The notes beneath the pieces were generated by a model, which made no database searches, was not told the DNA's origin, and saw nothing but the letters and a program-made list of their open reading frames with translations. A DNA stretch of 64,000 bases from Anaerostipes sp. (GTDB lineage Bacteria; Bacillota; Clostridia; Lachnospirales; Lachnospiraceae): the NCBI RefSeq assembly GCF_018381315.1, contig NZ_JAGZSD010000004.1, positions 186,001 through 250,000 on the forward strand, written 5' to 3'. Positions 1 to 7,066 of this stretch are shown piece by piece. Every line of letters begins with the position of its first letter. The first letter of the stretch is position 1. The translations under genes were made by a program, and so were the position numbers.

Positions 1-100
1 AATAATTATTTGATACCACTATTGTTTCCAATGAAAAGGAAAATATACCTTTACAAAATTTCTAAGTTTTTACCACATGTTTTGCTGCGAAGAAAACCTT

Positions 101-1477
101 CTAATCAAAAATTTTATTTGCATTTAATATGTTTTTCGGATCTAACGAAAGCTTTACCTGCTTCATCATCTGAAGGTTTAACGGGTCCGCAGCTTTTTTC
201 AAATATTTCTTTTTGCTGAGGCCGATGCCATGCTCGCCTGATGTCAGCCCGCCCAGCTCGCTGCTCTTATCATAGGCAAAAGCAAGTACTTTCCTGCGGT
301 CTTCCTCCCACTGTTCCTGTGTCCGGCTGCCGCGGACCACACACAGATGTACGTTGCCGTCCCCTGCATGTCCAAAACTTACCATCTGTACGCCGGTCTT
401 TTTCTCCAGCTGATTGATATATTCAATAAATTCTGCAGATTTATTGATTGGGACTACAATATCCACCGGTTCCTGCTCTGATTTTGCCTCCACCGCTTTT
501 ACCAGAGCACCGCGGATTTTCCACACCGCATCAATGGTTTCCTGATCTTCAAGCACCAGAACATCCTTGGCACCGCTTTCTTCTGCTACAGCCGAAAGCT
601 TCTCCACCCGTTTATATATTTCTTCTGTGTCATCTCCGTCAAACGTCAGCAGAATATATGCCGCAGCATTCTCATAAGGAAATGTCAGCCCGACATACTC
701 TTCTCCAAGGGCAACTACCTTTTTTTCCACAAATTCAATTGCCGTCGGGTCAAGATTTCCCCGGATTACATTTAGAACAGCCCGGATGCCTGTATGTAAA
801 TCATCAAACGGAAGCAGGACACTCAGTGATGTCTGAGGCTTTACTGTCAGTTTAACAATAGCCTTCGTGATGATACCCAGAGTTCCCTCTGAACCTATCA
901 TCAGATGTTTCAGGGACAGGCCGGAGCTGTCCTTTACCACCTTTCCTCCCAGACTGGCCACACTGCCGTCGGCGAGCACTACCTCGAGCCCCCGTACATA
1001 GTCTCTTGTGACCCCGTATTTCACCGCACGCATTCCGCCTGCATTGGTACTGATATTTCCTCCGATGGTTGCTGTCTTCTCTCCCGGATCCGGCGGATAA
1101 AATAGACCTTCCGCCTCCACCAGCTCCTGAAAATCTTTTAAAACCACCCCTGGCTCAACTGTTGCCGTAAAAGTCTCCCGATCAATCTCCAGTACCCGGT
1201 TCATCCGGGACAGATCCAAAACGATCCCACCGTCTGCCGGAACTGTGGACCCTACCAGATTGGTCCCCGCACCTCTGGGTGTGACAGGAATCCCATTCTT
1301 ATATGCATATTTCATAACATCACTGACCTCTTTGGCCGATTCAGGAAATACCAGAGCCTTTGCCCGTCCTTTCAGTCTGCCCAAAGTGTCTGATAAATAT
1401 TTTTCTTCTATATTACTGTCAAAGATAACCCGCTCACTGTCAGGTATCACACAACTCAGTCCATCCAAAGTTATCAC
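101..1477 (-). CDS. FAD-binding oxidoreductase, GlcD / D-lactate dehydrogenase type
   Basis: 458 aa flavoprotein of the glycolate oxidase GlcD family, which oxidises 2-hydroxy acids such as D-lactate or glycolate with an FAD cofactor. The N-terminal half carries the PCMH-type FAD domain: PRGAGTNLVG near residue 47, the pyrophosphate-binding run GGNISTNAGG near 140, and IGSEGTLGI near 195. The C-terminal half carries the metal/substrate motif SFGHAGDGNVH near 368 and GEHGIG near 418, both typical of the family. The start is a GTG placed directly after the metI stop codon, with only a weak ribosome site, so it is probably read by translational coupling. It is the last gene of the metQ-metN-metI unit. 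No electron-transfer partner (EtfAB or GlcE/F) lies beside it. The substrate is unknown; placement suggests a methionine-derived hydroxy acid, but this is inference. Confidence 0.85.
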   Translation of the reverse strand: MITLDGLSCVIPDSERVIFDSNIEEKYLSDTLGRLKGRAKALVFPESAKEVSDVMKYAYKNGIPVTPRGAGTNLVGSTVPADGGIVLDLSRMNRVLEIDRETFTATVEPGVVLKDFQELVEAEGLFYPPDPGEKTATIGGNISTNAGGMRAVKYGVTRDYVRGLEVVLADGSVASLGGKVVKDSSGLSLKHLMIGSEGTLGIITKAIVKLTVKPQTSLSVLLPFDDLHTGIRAVLNVIRGNLDPTAIEFVEKKVVALGEEYVGLTFPYENAAAYILLTFDGDDTEEIYKRVEKLSAVAEESGAKDVLVLEDQETIDAVWKIRGALVKAVEAKSEQEPVDIVVPINKSAEFIEYINQLEKKTGVQMVSFGHAGDGNVHLCVVRGSRTQEQWEEDRRKVLAFAYDKSSELGGLTSGEHGIGLSKKKYLKKAADPLNLQMMKQVKLSLDPKNILNANKIFD

Positions 1478-2140
1478 CTACCGTTTCGTAAATTTTAACG
1501 CCACCTTATCTCCGATCCACTGTCCAAGCTGGACAATAATAATCAGCACAATCACTGTAAAAGTCAGAACCCCTGTTTCATATCGGTTATATCCGTACCG
1601 GATAGCCAGATCTCCGATTCCGCCTCCTCCGACACTTCCTGCCATGGCAGAATATCCGATGATGCTGACAAACGTCACCGTCAGCCCGCGGATCAGACTT
1701 GGAAGGGCTTCCACTAACAACACCTTTCGGATAATCAGCCAGACACTTGCACCGGTAGCCACAGCTGCCTCCACAACTCCCTTGTCTATTTCGCTGAAAG
1801 AGCCTTCCACAAGTCTTGCATAAAATGCAACTGATGCGATGGATAAAGGAACCGCCGCTGCTGCCGCACCGATGCTGGTCCCCACTATAATCCTGGTCAG
1901 CGGAAGCAGGACAACAAGCAGGATAATGAACGGCATGGACCGGATAATATTAATGATAGTCCCGGCTACCGCATTGACTGCACGGTTTTTGTAAAACAAA
2001 GGATTGGCTGTCAGATGCAGAACCAGACCGATCAGCAATCCGAATACCACAGCTGCCAGCATAGCAATCAGCACCATCTGTATGGTTTCTATTGTCGCAT
2101 TTCCAAATTCAAGCTTAATGATCTCCATTGTTTCCTTCAT
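1478..2140 (-). CDS. metI: Methionine ABC transporter permease
   Basis: 220 aa integral membrane permease of the MetI family, which forms the channel of the methionine importer with MetN and MetQ. Five to six hydrophobic segments are visible. The EAA-type coupling loop with EAAVATGAS (residues 124-132) contacts the ATPase, and the family motif SMAGSVGGGGIGD follows at about 164-176. The ATG has a GGGAGG ribosome site 8 nt upstream, inside the end of metN. The spacing of 1 bp to metN and 0 bp to the next gene shows one operon. Confidence 0.93.
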   Translation of the reverse strand: MKETMEIIKLEFGNATIETIQMVLIAMLAAVVFGLLIGLVLHLTANPLFYKNRAVNAVAGTIINIIRSMPFIILLVVLLPLTRIIVGTSIGAAAAAVPLSIASVAFYARLVEGSFSEIDKGVVEAAVATGASVWLIIRKVLLVEALPSLIRGLTVTFVSIIGYSAMAGSVGGGGIGDLAIRYGYNRYETGVLTFTVIVLIIIVQLGQWIGDKVALKFTKR

Positions 2141-2141
2141 C

Positions 2142-3155
2142 TTATCGGCCTCCCTCTATCTCTTCTAAACGGTAAACATTTTCTTTCATATAACGAAGGG
2201 CTTTTTCCCGTTCGCTCTTTTTCCCTCTCAGGATCACAATCAGTACACCCAGCGGTTTTTTATGAATATAATCAATCTTTCCATTGATGATATCAATTAC
2301 AACATCAAACTGTTTGGAAACCTGGCTGATGACAGAAGCATAGGCTTTTTCCCCTGTATAACAAAGTTTCACCAGTTCCTCATCCTCAGAAATCTTTACT
2401 TCTTCCGGGACACCCACATTGAGCACCCGCTCTACAAGACTTTTGGTGATCTCTTCCCTCGGCTCCGCAAATGCAGAATAAATATCACGCACCTCCTTGA
2501 TCTCACCGCTTTCCATAAATGCAATCCTGTCAAACAGCTTCTTGGCAACTTCCATCTCATGGGTGATAAATACAATCGTAATGTTGTATTTTTCATTTAT
2601 TTCTTTCAGAAGTGCCACAATCTCTTCTGTGTTCTCCAGATCCAGTGCCGATGTGGCTTCATCACAGAGCAGAATTTTCGGATCATTGGCCAATGCTCTT
2701 GCAATTGCCACTCTTTGTTTCTGCCCGCCGCTCAAGTTTGCCGGATAGGAATCTGCCTTTTCCGGCAGATGCACCATCTCCAGAAGTTCTCTGACTCTTC
2801 CCTGTATCTTATCTTTTGGATAATGATTGGCATGAAGGGCAAATGCCACATTCTCCGCAATGGTAGAGCCGCTGATTAAATTAAAGTGCTGGAAGATCAT
2901 ACCGATATCCAGCCGGACTTTGCTCAGCTCTTTCCTCTTTAAAGAAGTGATCTCATTCCCTTCAATCAGCACCTGCCCGCTTGTAGGCGGCTGGAGCAGA
3001 TTGATCACTCTGACAAGAGTACTCTTCCCCGCGCCGCTGGGTCCTACGATGCCGAAAATTTCTCCCTTCTCAATGGTCAGGTTTACATTCTTAACCGCCT
3101 GAAATTCCTGTTTATTCTGCTGAAATGTTACTCCGATATTCTTTAATTCAATCAC
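2142..3155 (-). CDS. metN: Methionine ABC transporter ATP-binding protein
   Basis: 337 aa ATPase that powers methionine import. Walker A is GPSGAGKST (about 38-46), the ABC signature LSGGQ is near 141, and Walker B with the catalytic Glu is LLCDEATSAL near 161-170. After residue 250 comes a C-terminal NIL (ACT-like) domain, which in MetN proteins binds methionine and inhibits transport when the amino acid is plentiful. The start is a GTG preceded by AAAGGTGAG. It lies between metQ and metI in the same operon. The NIL domain separates it from the other polar amino acid ATPases, so the substrate assignment is fairly firm. Confidence 0.95.
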   Translation of the reverse strand: MIELKNIGVTFQQNKQEFQAVKNVNLTIEKGEIFGIVGPSGAGKSTLVRVINLLQPPTSGQVLIEGNEITSLKRKELSKVRLDIGMIFQHFNLISGSTIAENVAFALHANHYPKDKIQGRVRELLEMVHLPEKADSYPANLSGGQKQRVAIARALANDPKILLCDEATSALDLENTEEIVALLKEINEKYNITIVFITHEMEVAKKLFDRIAFMESGEIKEVRDIYSAFAEPREEITKSLVERVLNVGVPEEVKISEDEELVKLCYTGEKAYASVISQVSKQFDVVIDIINGKIDYIHKKPLGVLIVILRGKKSEREKALRYMKENVYRLEEIEGGR

Positions 3156-3179
3156 AGTCTCTCACCTTTCTCTTTTCGT

Positions 3180-4031
3180 TTATTTTTCTCCGTATTTTTC
3201 TGTCCACCAGTCCGGTTTCTGAAAAGAACGGAAGCTGCTGTTTTGATCTGCCACTGCTTTATAAAACGCTTCAGACTCTACTGCTTCTTTCAGGTCTTTT
3301 CCAAGCCTGCCTTCCACATCGTCAGTTTTTACCGCAATCACATTTTTATATTGCTCTGCCAGAGTTTCCACTGCCAAAGCCTTGGAAAAATCCAAATTTG
3401 CTGCATATGCATAATTCCCCGGTACGACTCCCGCTGCAACACTGTCCAGACTTCTCGAAATCTGTGCCGCATCCAGCGTGACAAATTGTAATTTCTTCGG
3501 ATTTTCTGCAATGTCTTTTTCCGATGCCTTTGTCTGATCGATCCCTTTCTTTAAGGTAATAACCTTTTCCTGGCTGAGAATCCCGAGTGCTCTGGCCAAA
3601 TTGGAAGGATCATTGGGAATCCCGATTTTATCTCCCTTTTTCAATTCCTTCAGGGATTTAATGCTGTCTGAAAATATTCCGGCTCCGGCTGTAGGAACAG
3701 CGATTACCTTGCTGATCTTTAAGTTGTTGTCGGCTGCAAATTTTTCTAAATAAGCAGTGTGCTGCATTAAGTTAGCATCGATCTCCCCGTTAGCCAAAGC
3801 CTGGTCCGGCAGTACATAATCACTGAATTCCCTGACCGATACACGGTAGCCTTTTTTCTCCAAAGACGGAGCAATGGCTTTTTTCACCATATCGCCATAC
3901 GGACCTGCACAGACACCGATTGTAATGTCCTTTGCCGCACTGGCTTTTTTGCTTTGGCACCCTGTCAGTGCACTTAATACCAATACTCCAATCATAACGA
4001 TTCCGGTAAACTTTTTCAACGATTTTTTCAT
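3180..4031 (-). CDS. metQ: Methionine-binding lipoprotein
   Basis: 283 aa substrate-binding lipoprotein of the NlpA/MetQ family. The signal peptide MKKSLKKFTGIVMIGVLVLS ends in a lipobox with the lipidated Cys in ALTGC, so the protein is anchored outside the membrane. Family segments include TIGVCAGPYGDMVKKAI at the N-terminus of the mature protein, NLMQHTAYLEKFA, and IPNDPSNLARAL. The start at 4031 is chosen because GGAGGAA lies 6 nt upstream; an in-frame start 10 codons earlier has no ribosome site and would spoil the signal peptide. It is the first gene of the metQ-metN-metI unit. The upstream 500 bp holds a repeat, a terminator and a Met-rich ORF, described separately. Confidence 0.94.
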   Translation of the reverse strand: MKKSLKKFTGIVMIGVLVLSALTGCQSKKASAAKDITIGVCAGPYGDMVKKAIAPSLEKKGYRVSVREFSDYVLPDQALANGEIDANLMQHTAYLEKFAADNNLKISKVIAVPTAGAGIFSDSIKSLKELKKGDKIGIPNDPSNLARALGILSQEKVITLKKGIDQTKASEKDIAENPKKLQFVTLDAAQISRSLDSVAAGVVPGNYAYAANLDFSKALAVETLAEQYKNVIAVKTDDVEGRLGKDLKEAVESEAFYKAVADQNSSFRSFQKPDWWTEKYGEK

Positions 4032-4142
4032 AATACGTTCCTCCATTTTTATACAAACCATATTTTACTTTTCTTAATCTGAAATCACCATCATTTAATA
4101 TAAGCAAAGTCTGCGGCCGTTCAGACTTTTATGTAACAGAAA

Positions 4143-4278
4143 AGAATTCTGCTTGCGGGATTCTCCGCCTGCGGCGGGTCGCTTTGGCGACATGATTCCT
4201 TATCGCCGCAGTGCGATCCTCGCGGAGTGCTTTTTATTGCATAGGGAATTCTGAAGGAATTCCCTATGCAATAAAAAA
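4143..4278 (-). repeat. Family A intergenic repeat, copy 1 (full length)
   Basis: Full copy of the structured repeat also found at 5983, 8511, 16713, 30685, 30830 and 63061. Read on the minus strand it runs from a palindrome around GCATAGGGAATTC, through GCACTCCGCGAGGATCGC and GTCGCCAAAGCGAC, to CCGCCGCAGGCGG and a hairpin ending in AGAATTCTTT. Its left end is fused to the T-tract of the palindromic terminator at 4279-4300. It lies between that terminator and metQ. Confidence 0.85.
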
Positions 4279-4300
4279 AGGAGACCATGCATGGTCTCCT
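4273..4300 (-). terminator. Rho-independent terminator after the Met-rich ORF
   Basis: A perfect 22-bp palindrome at 4279-4300 (arms GGAGACCA and TGGTCTCC) is followed on the minus strand by a run of T residues at 4273-4279. It starts 34 nt after the stop of the Met-rich ORF. It ends that transcript, or attenuates read-through toward metQ. Confidence 0.88.
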
Positions 4301-4334
4301 CATCTCTTAACCGTTATGATGTTTTTATCGGCGT

Positions 4335-4466
4335 TTAAGAAATATCCATACAAATATGATGTTCCGGTATTTGATTGTACGCAAAAGAACTGCACATGCT
4401 CTGCATCTGCATTTCCATACCCATCATATCCATCATGAAATTTTCATATGCCTTGATAAAATTCAT
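4335..4466 (-). CDS. Methionine-rich 43-aa small protein or leader peptide
   Basis: I do not recognise a family. The 43-codon ORF has 10 Met, most clustered in MMDMMGMEMQMQSM (residues 11-24), followed by a Cys (25), a His pair (36-37) and a second Cys (39). The ATG has AAGGAGTT 6-7 nt upstream, and a strong promoter lies about 50 nt further up (4518-4546). A perfect terminator follows 34 nt after the stop, and the methionine transporter operon begins about 300 bp downstream on the same strand. Two readings fit: a leader peptide whose Met codons report methionyl-tRNA supply and control transcription into metQNI, or an independent metal (copper)-binding Met/Cys/His peptide. Codon use and signals are gene-like, so I regard it as really translated. 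Confidence 0.7.
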   Translation of the reverse strand: MNFIKAYENFMMDMMGMEMQMQSMCSSFAYNQIPEHHICMDIS

Positions 4467-4517
4467 AGCGGTAACTCCTTCTTGGTGATTTCCTATCTTC
4501 CCTATAGGTTATTTGAA

Positions 4518-4546
4518 ATATTACACGGAATCTCCGTATTTGTCAA
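4518..4546 (-). promoter_or_regulatory. Sigma-A promoter with an internal dyad, for the Met-rich ORF
   Basis: On the minus strand TTGACA (4541-4546) and TAATAT (4518-4523) are separated by 17 bp. The spacer holds a perfect inverted repeat, ACGGA-nnn-TCCGT (4525-4537), placed where a regulator would cover or twist the promoter. It sits just after the stop of the VOC gene, so the small ORF is its own transcription unit. Confidence 0.8.
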
Positions 4547-4555
4547 TACACTTTT

Positions 4556-4960
4556 TTAAGATTCCGTCTCCCGGCTGCCGAATGAGCCGATCTCGATCAG
4601 GTTCCCCTCCGGATCTGCCACATAGCTCGTCCTCTGTCCCCACGGTTCGGTCACCGGCGGAAGAACTGGCTCTGCCCCAGCCTCCACTGCTCTTTTATAT
4701 TCCCGGTCCACATCCTCAAACGCAGGCACATCAAAGGCCAGTTCCACAGTTCCGTTTATTCCCTTCGGATAACCAAATATACGGGAAGTCATCTTCTCAA
4801 AGTCATCCCGCCCATACATAATCAGCCGCATATCTCCTGAATATAGTTCTGCATTAGGGCTTTTGTCCCACTCTGTCTCCATCCCCATTACATCCCTGTA
4901 AAAGGAAACCATTCTCTCCATATCAGTTACAAATAAACCTGCTGCCGTCATTTTTAACAT
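4556..4960 (-). CDS. VOC-family protein (glyoxalase/bleomycin resistance fold)
   Basis: 134 aa, the normal length of a single vicinal-oxygen-chelate protein with two beta-alpha-beta-beta-beta modules. It begins LFVTDMERMVSFYRDVMGME, the standard first module, and ends with SYVADPEGNLIEIGSFG, the standard second module, including the Glu that usually ligates the metal. The ATG has GGAGG 7 nt upstream. Members range from glyoxalase I to dioxygenases and antibiotic-binding proteins, so the substrate cannot be named. It is monocistronic as far as can be seen. Confidence 0.85.
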   Translation of the reverse strand: MLKMTAAGLFVTDMERMVSFYRDVMGMETEWDKSPNAELYSGDMRLIMYGRDDFEKMTSRIFGYPKGINGTVELAFDVPAFEDVDREYKRAVEAGAEPVLPPVTEPWGQRTSYVADPEGNLIEIGSFGSRETES

Positions 4961-5021
4961 ATCTTTTCCTCCTGTTTTCTGAATATTCTCAGTATATCAG
5001 CAGGAACCGGACATCTGTATG

Positions 5022-5936
5022 TCATGTTCTTAAATATCTTTTCAGGCTTTTCTCTAAATCTTCCATAAGATCATCCACCAGGCACTTTGGCTCCATGACC
5101 GTCACCCGGCTTCCAAAACTCAAAACCCACTGTTTCATATTTTCATAATTTACAAATTCCCATTCAAAAACCAGACTGCCCTGATCATTCTCCGCAAAGC
5201 AGTCTATTCCATACTCATCAATAAGACGGTATTTGACACATTTGTCAAACACTGCTTTCAGACAAAACGAATCCTGCCTGAAATAGTCTTTAAAATCCTT
5301 CTTTGCCTCATCTGGTTTCCTCACCGGACAGCTTTCTTGTGTCTCCGTTAAATCCCACAGCCTGTTCAGCTTAAACATTCGAAATTCTTGTCTTTTTTTG
5401 CAAAATCCATACACATACCAGGAAGACCACTGAAATAAAAGCAGATACGGCTCAATCTCCCTGTATTCCTCTCCTTTGCTGTAATAATAACAAAAGGTAA
5501 TTGTATGCCGTGCAGATACTGCGTGTTTAATAACCTCTATTTTTTCCTTTAAAGATTCTTCATAATGGGATGCCAGATCAATAAGCACAGCTCCCTCTGT
5601 TAAAACTGTGTCTTCAGGATCCACAGATAATTTTTCCATGAGCCTTAAAGTAACCGATGTCCTGGAAACACTGTCAATACTCTGAAGTCCTTCAAAAACG
5701 GCCCTCAATTCCGCTTTCGTAAAAACAGTCCTGTCCAGCTTATAGCCCTCTGCAATACGGATTCCTCCCCCATAACCCTGTTCTGTGATCAGAGGAATTC
5801 CTGCCTGACAAATGGCATCAATATCTCTGCTGATGGTTCTCCTGGATACCTCAAATCTCTCAGCCAGTTCAGGTGCCGTGACTCTGTCATTTCTGAGCAG
5901 AAGTGTGATAATTCCGATCAGACGGTCAATTTTCAT
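5022..5936 (-). CDS. HTH/WYL-domain transcriptional regulator, YafY type
   Basis: 304 aa regulator. An N-terminal DeoR-like winged helix (residues 1-60, LAERFEVSRRTISRDIDAI) is followed by a WYL domain (about 135-215). The WYL region reads PYLLLFQWSSWYVYGFCKKRQEFRMFKLNRL, with the conserved W-Y pair and the downstream Arg residues that bind nucleic acid or other ligands. Start 5936 is chosen for GGGAGG 7 nt upstream; an upstream in-frame start lies in the family A repeat. Such regulators often act on a neighbour, here possibly the VOC gene downstream, but no operator is evident. Confidence 0.85.
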   Translation of the reverse strand: MKIDRLIGIITLLLRNDRVTAPELAERFEVSRRTISRDIDAICQAGIPLITEQGYGGGIRIAEGYKLDRTVFTKAELRAVFEGLQSIDSVSRTSVTLRLMEKLSVDPEDTVLTEGAVLIDLASHYEESLKEKIEVIKHAVSARHTITFCYYYSKGEEYREIEPYLLLFQWSSWYVYGFCKKRQEFRMFKLNRLWDLTETQESCPVRKPDEAKKDFKDYFRQDSFCLKAVFDKCVKYRLIDEYGIDCFAENDQGSLVFEWEFVNYENMKQWVLSFGSRVTVMEPKCLVDDLMEDLEKSLKRYLRT

Positions 5937-5982
5937 TTCAATACCTCCCAAATACCTCGATAAGAACAAAGTGGATTTGTAT

Positions 5983-6201
5983 GCATATGTGCGCATCCTG
6001 CACGGAGTGCTTTTTTATTTTATAGGACGCACTTTCCTATGCAACAAGATAGAATCCCGCTTGCGGGATTCTCCGCCTGCGGCGGGTCGCTTTGGCGACA
6101 TGATTCCTTATCGCCGCAGTGCGATCCTCGCGGAGCGTTTTTTATTTCACCTCGCGGAGCGTTTTTTATTTCATAAGGCGCACTTTCCTATGAAATAAAA
6201 A
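5983..6201 (-). repeat. Family A repeat, copy 2 (compound, partly tandem)
   Basis: Two overlapping units: a short unit at about 5983-6048 with GTGCGCATCCTGCACGGAGTGC, and a full unit at 6049-6201. Inside the full unit the segment CTCGCGGAGCG plus TTTTTTATTTCA is repeated in tandem (about 6127-6172). The right end runs into the A-tract of the tRNA terminator at 6197-6225, that is, the T-tract on the minus strand. Confidence 0.85.
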
Positions 6202-6225
6202 AACCCCGTTTCTTCTGAAACGGAG
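6197..6225 (-). terminator. Terminator of the tRNA-Gln/tRNA-Lys unit
   Basis: Minus-strand stem CTCCGTTTC / GAAACGGGG with a short loop, followed by TTTTTTT. It lies 5 nt after the distal tRNA-Lys and directly abuts a family A repeat. Confidence 0.88.
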
Positions 6226-6230
6226 TCCGA

Positions 6231-6303
6231 TGAGCGTGCGGGGATTCGAACCCCGGACAACTTGATTAAAAGTCAAGTGCTCTACCACCTGAGCTACACA
6301 CCC
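6231..6303 (-). tRNA. tRNA-Lys (anticodon TTT), copy 2
   Basis: 73 nt cloverleaf. The acceptor arm GGGTGTG pairs with the 3' arm, the anticodon stem is CTTGA/TCAAG with loop CTTTTAA (anticodon TTT), and the T-arm is CCGGG-GTTCGAA-CCCCG-like. The 3' CCA is not encoded. It is identical to the copy at 6526 across the body and is the distal gene of a Gln-Lys pair. Confidence 0.95.
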
Positions 6304-6346
6304 TGATTATATAATTGTAAAAATTCTGATGAAACAGAACTTAAAA

Positions 6347-6418
6347 CTGGGCTAGCTGGATTCGAACCAGCGGATGCAGGAGTCAGAATCCTGTGCCTTA
6401 CCACTTGGCGATAGCCCA
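6347..6418 (-). tRNA. tRNA-Gln (anticodon CTG), copy 2
   Basis: 72 nt. The acceptor arm TGGGCTA pairs with TAGCCCA, the anticodon stem is CAGGA/TCCTG with loop TTCTGAC (anticodon CTG, reading CAG), and the T-loop is GTTCGAATC. CCA is not encoded. It is identical to the copy at 6650 and sits under its own promoter. Confidence 0.94.
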
Positions 6419-6429
6419 ACAGCTTTATC

Positions 6430-6458
6430 AATATATCACAGCAAAAATCTTATGTCAA
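6430..6458 (-). promoter_or_regulatory. Sigma-A promoter of tRNA pair 2
   Basis: Consensus TTGACA (6453-6458) and TATATT (6430-6435) with a 17-bp spacer on the minus strand, ending 11 bp before tRNA-Gln copy 2. Confidence 0.88.
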
Positions 6459-6525
6459 CTACTTTTTTACTTTTCTGCCAAAATATACGAATCAGATCTT
6501 TGCCCTGATCTTCCTGATACGGAAC

Positions 6526-6598
6526 TGAGCGTGCGGGGATTCGAACCCCGGACAACTTGATTAAAAGTCAAGTGCTCTACCACCTGAGCTACACACCC
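6526..6598 (-). tRNA. tRNA-Lys (anticodon TTT), copy 1
   Basis: 73 nt, same sequence and structure as the copy at 6231-6303, with anticodon TTT in loop CTTTTAA. It follows tRNA-Gln copy 1 after 51 bp, which include a strong hairpin. No CCA is encoded. Confidence 0.95.
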
Positions 6599-6625
6599 AT
6601 ATAAAATGTCATAATGATTTCAGAA

Positions 6626-6646
6626 GGTTCCGCCTAAAGCGGAACC
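6626..6646 (-). other. Hairpin between tRNA-Gln copy 1 and tRNA-Lys copy 1
   Basis: GGTTCCGC-n5-GCGGAACC, a perfect 8-bp stem without a T-run. It may be a processing signal or the remains of a terminator. The second tRNA pair lacks it, so the two units are not wholly identical. Confidence 0.6.
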
Positions 6647-6649
6647 TAA

Positions 6650-6721
6650 CTGGGCTAGCTGGATTCGAACCAGCGGATGCAGGAGTCAGAATCCTGTGCC
6701 TTACCACTTGGCGATAGCCCA
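6650..6721 (-). tRNA. tRNA-Gln (anticodon CTG), copy 1
   Basis: 72 nt, same body as the copy at 6347-6418, with anticodon CTG. It is the promoter-proximal gene of the tRNA cluster. Confidence 0.94.
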
Positions 6722-6732
6722 ACAGCTTTATT

Positions 6733-6761
6733 AATATACCACGGAATTTCGACAAGCGCAA
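6733..6761 (-). promoter_or_regulatory. Promoter of tRNA pair 1
   Basis: TTGCGC (6756-6761) and TATATT (6733-6738) with a 17-bp spacer on the minus strand. The -10 and the sequence between it and the tRNA match the second unit closely, while the -35 is weaker. Confidence 0.7.
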
Positions 6762-7012
6762 TGGTTTTTTTATATTTTTTTAAACTTTCTGCGATTGATG
6801 CCTCTTGTTTTTCTAATCATTTTCTATTGCCGAAAAAAATGCAGGAAGCTCAAAGACAGATTTTCTTGTTTTACAGATATACCGGTCTTCTTATACTCTC
6901 CATTTTCGCTCATAAATATAAATCACTGTCCCGTAAATTTTGGCTGTCCGTTTCCAGATGGGGCATCGGCCGATACTTTGACTTACCAAAGACAAATAAT
7001 TTCCTATGCAGC
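6762..7012. other. Intergenic stretch with nothing recognisable
   Basis: About 250 bp of AT-rich sequence between the tRNA promoter and the nitroreductase terminator. Open frames here lack ribosome sites and overlap tRNA or terminator sequence. I see no repeat copy in it. Confidence 0.5.
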
Positions 7013-7058
7013 AAAAAAGCGCAGGGAAAGCTGTTCACTGAACTGGCCTTCCCTGCGC
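7013..7058 (-). terminator. Terminator of the nitroreductase gene
   Basis: Minus-strand stem GCGCAGGGAAGG / CTTTCCCTGCGC (mismatch near the loop) at 7019-7058, followed by TTTTTTGC, just after the stop at 7067. Confidence 0.88.
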
Positions 7059-7066
7059 AAAGCAGA

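Noticed and set aside
4106..4129. Terminator between family A copy 1 and metQ (AAAGTCTG / CAGACTTT stem)
   Set aside because: The stem is perfect over 8 bp, but the downstream T-run is poor and it would cut off metQ; left as an unassigned leader hairpin.
4031..4560. SAM riboswitch or T-box leader ahead of metQ
   Set aside because: No T-box sequence (TGGNACCGCG type) and no SAM aptamer blocks are present on the minus strand; the region is a repeat, a terminator and the Met-rich ORF.
5983..6201. CRISPR array or IS-end remnant
   Set aside because: Repeats are not evenly spaced by unique spacers, and there is no transposase or target-site duplication visible; treated as family A.
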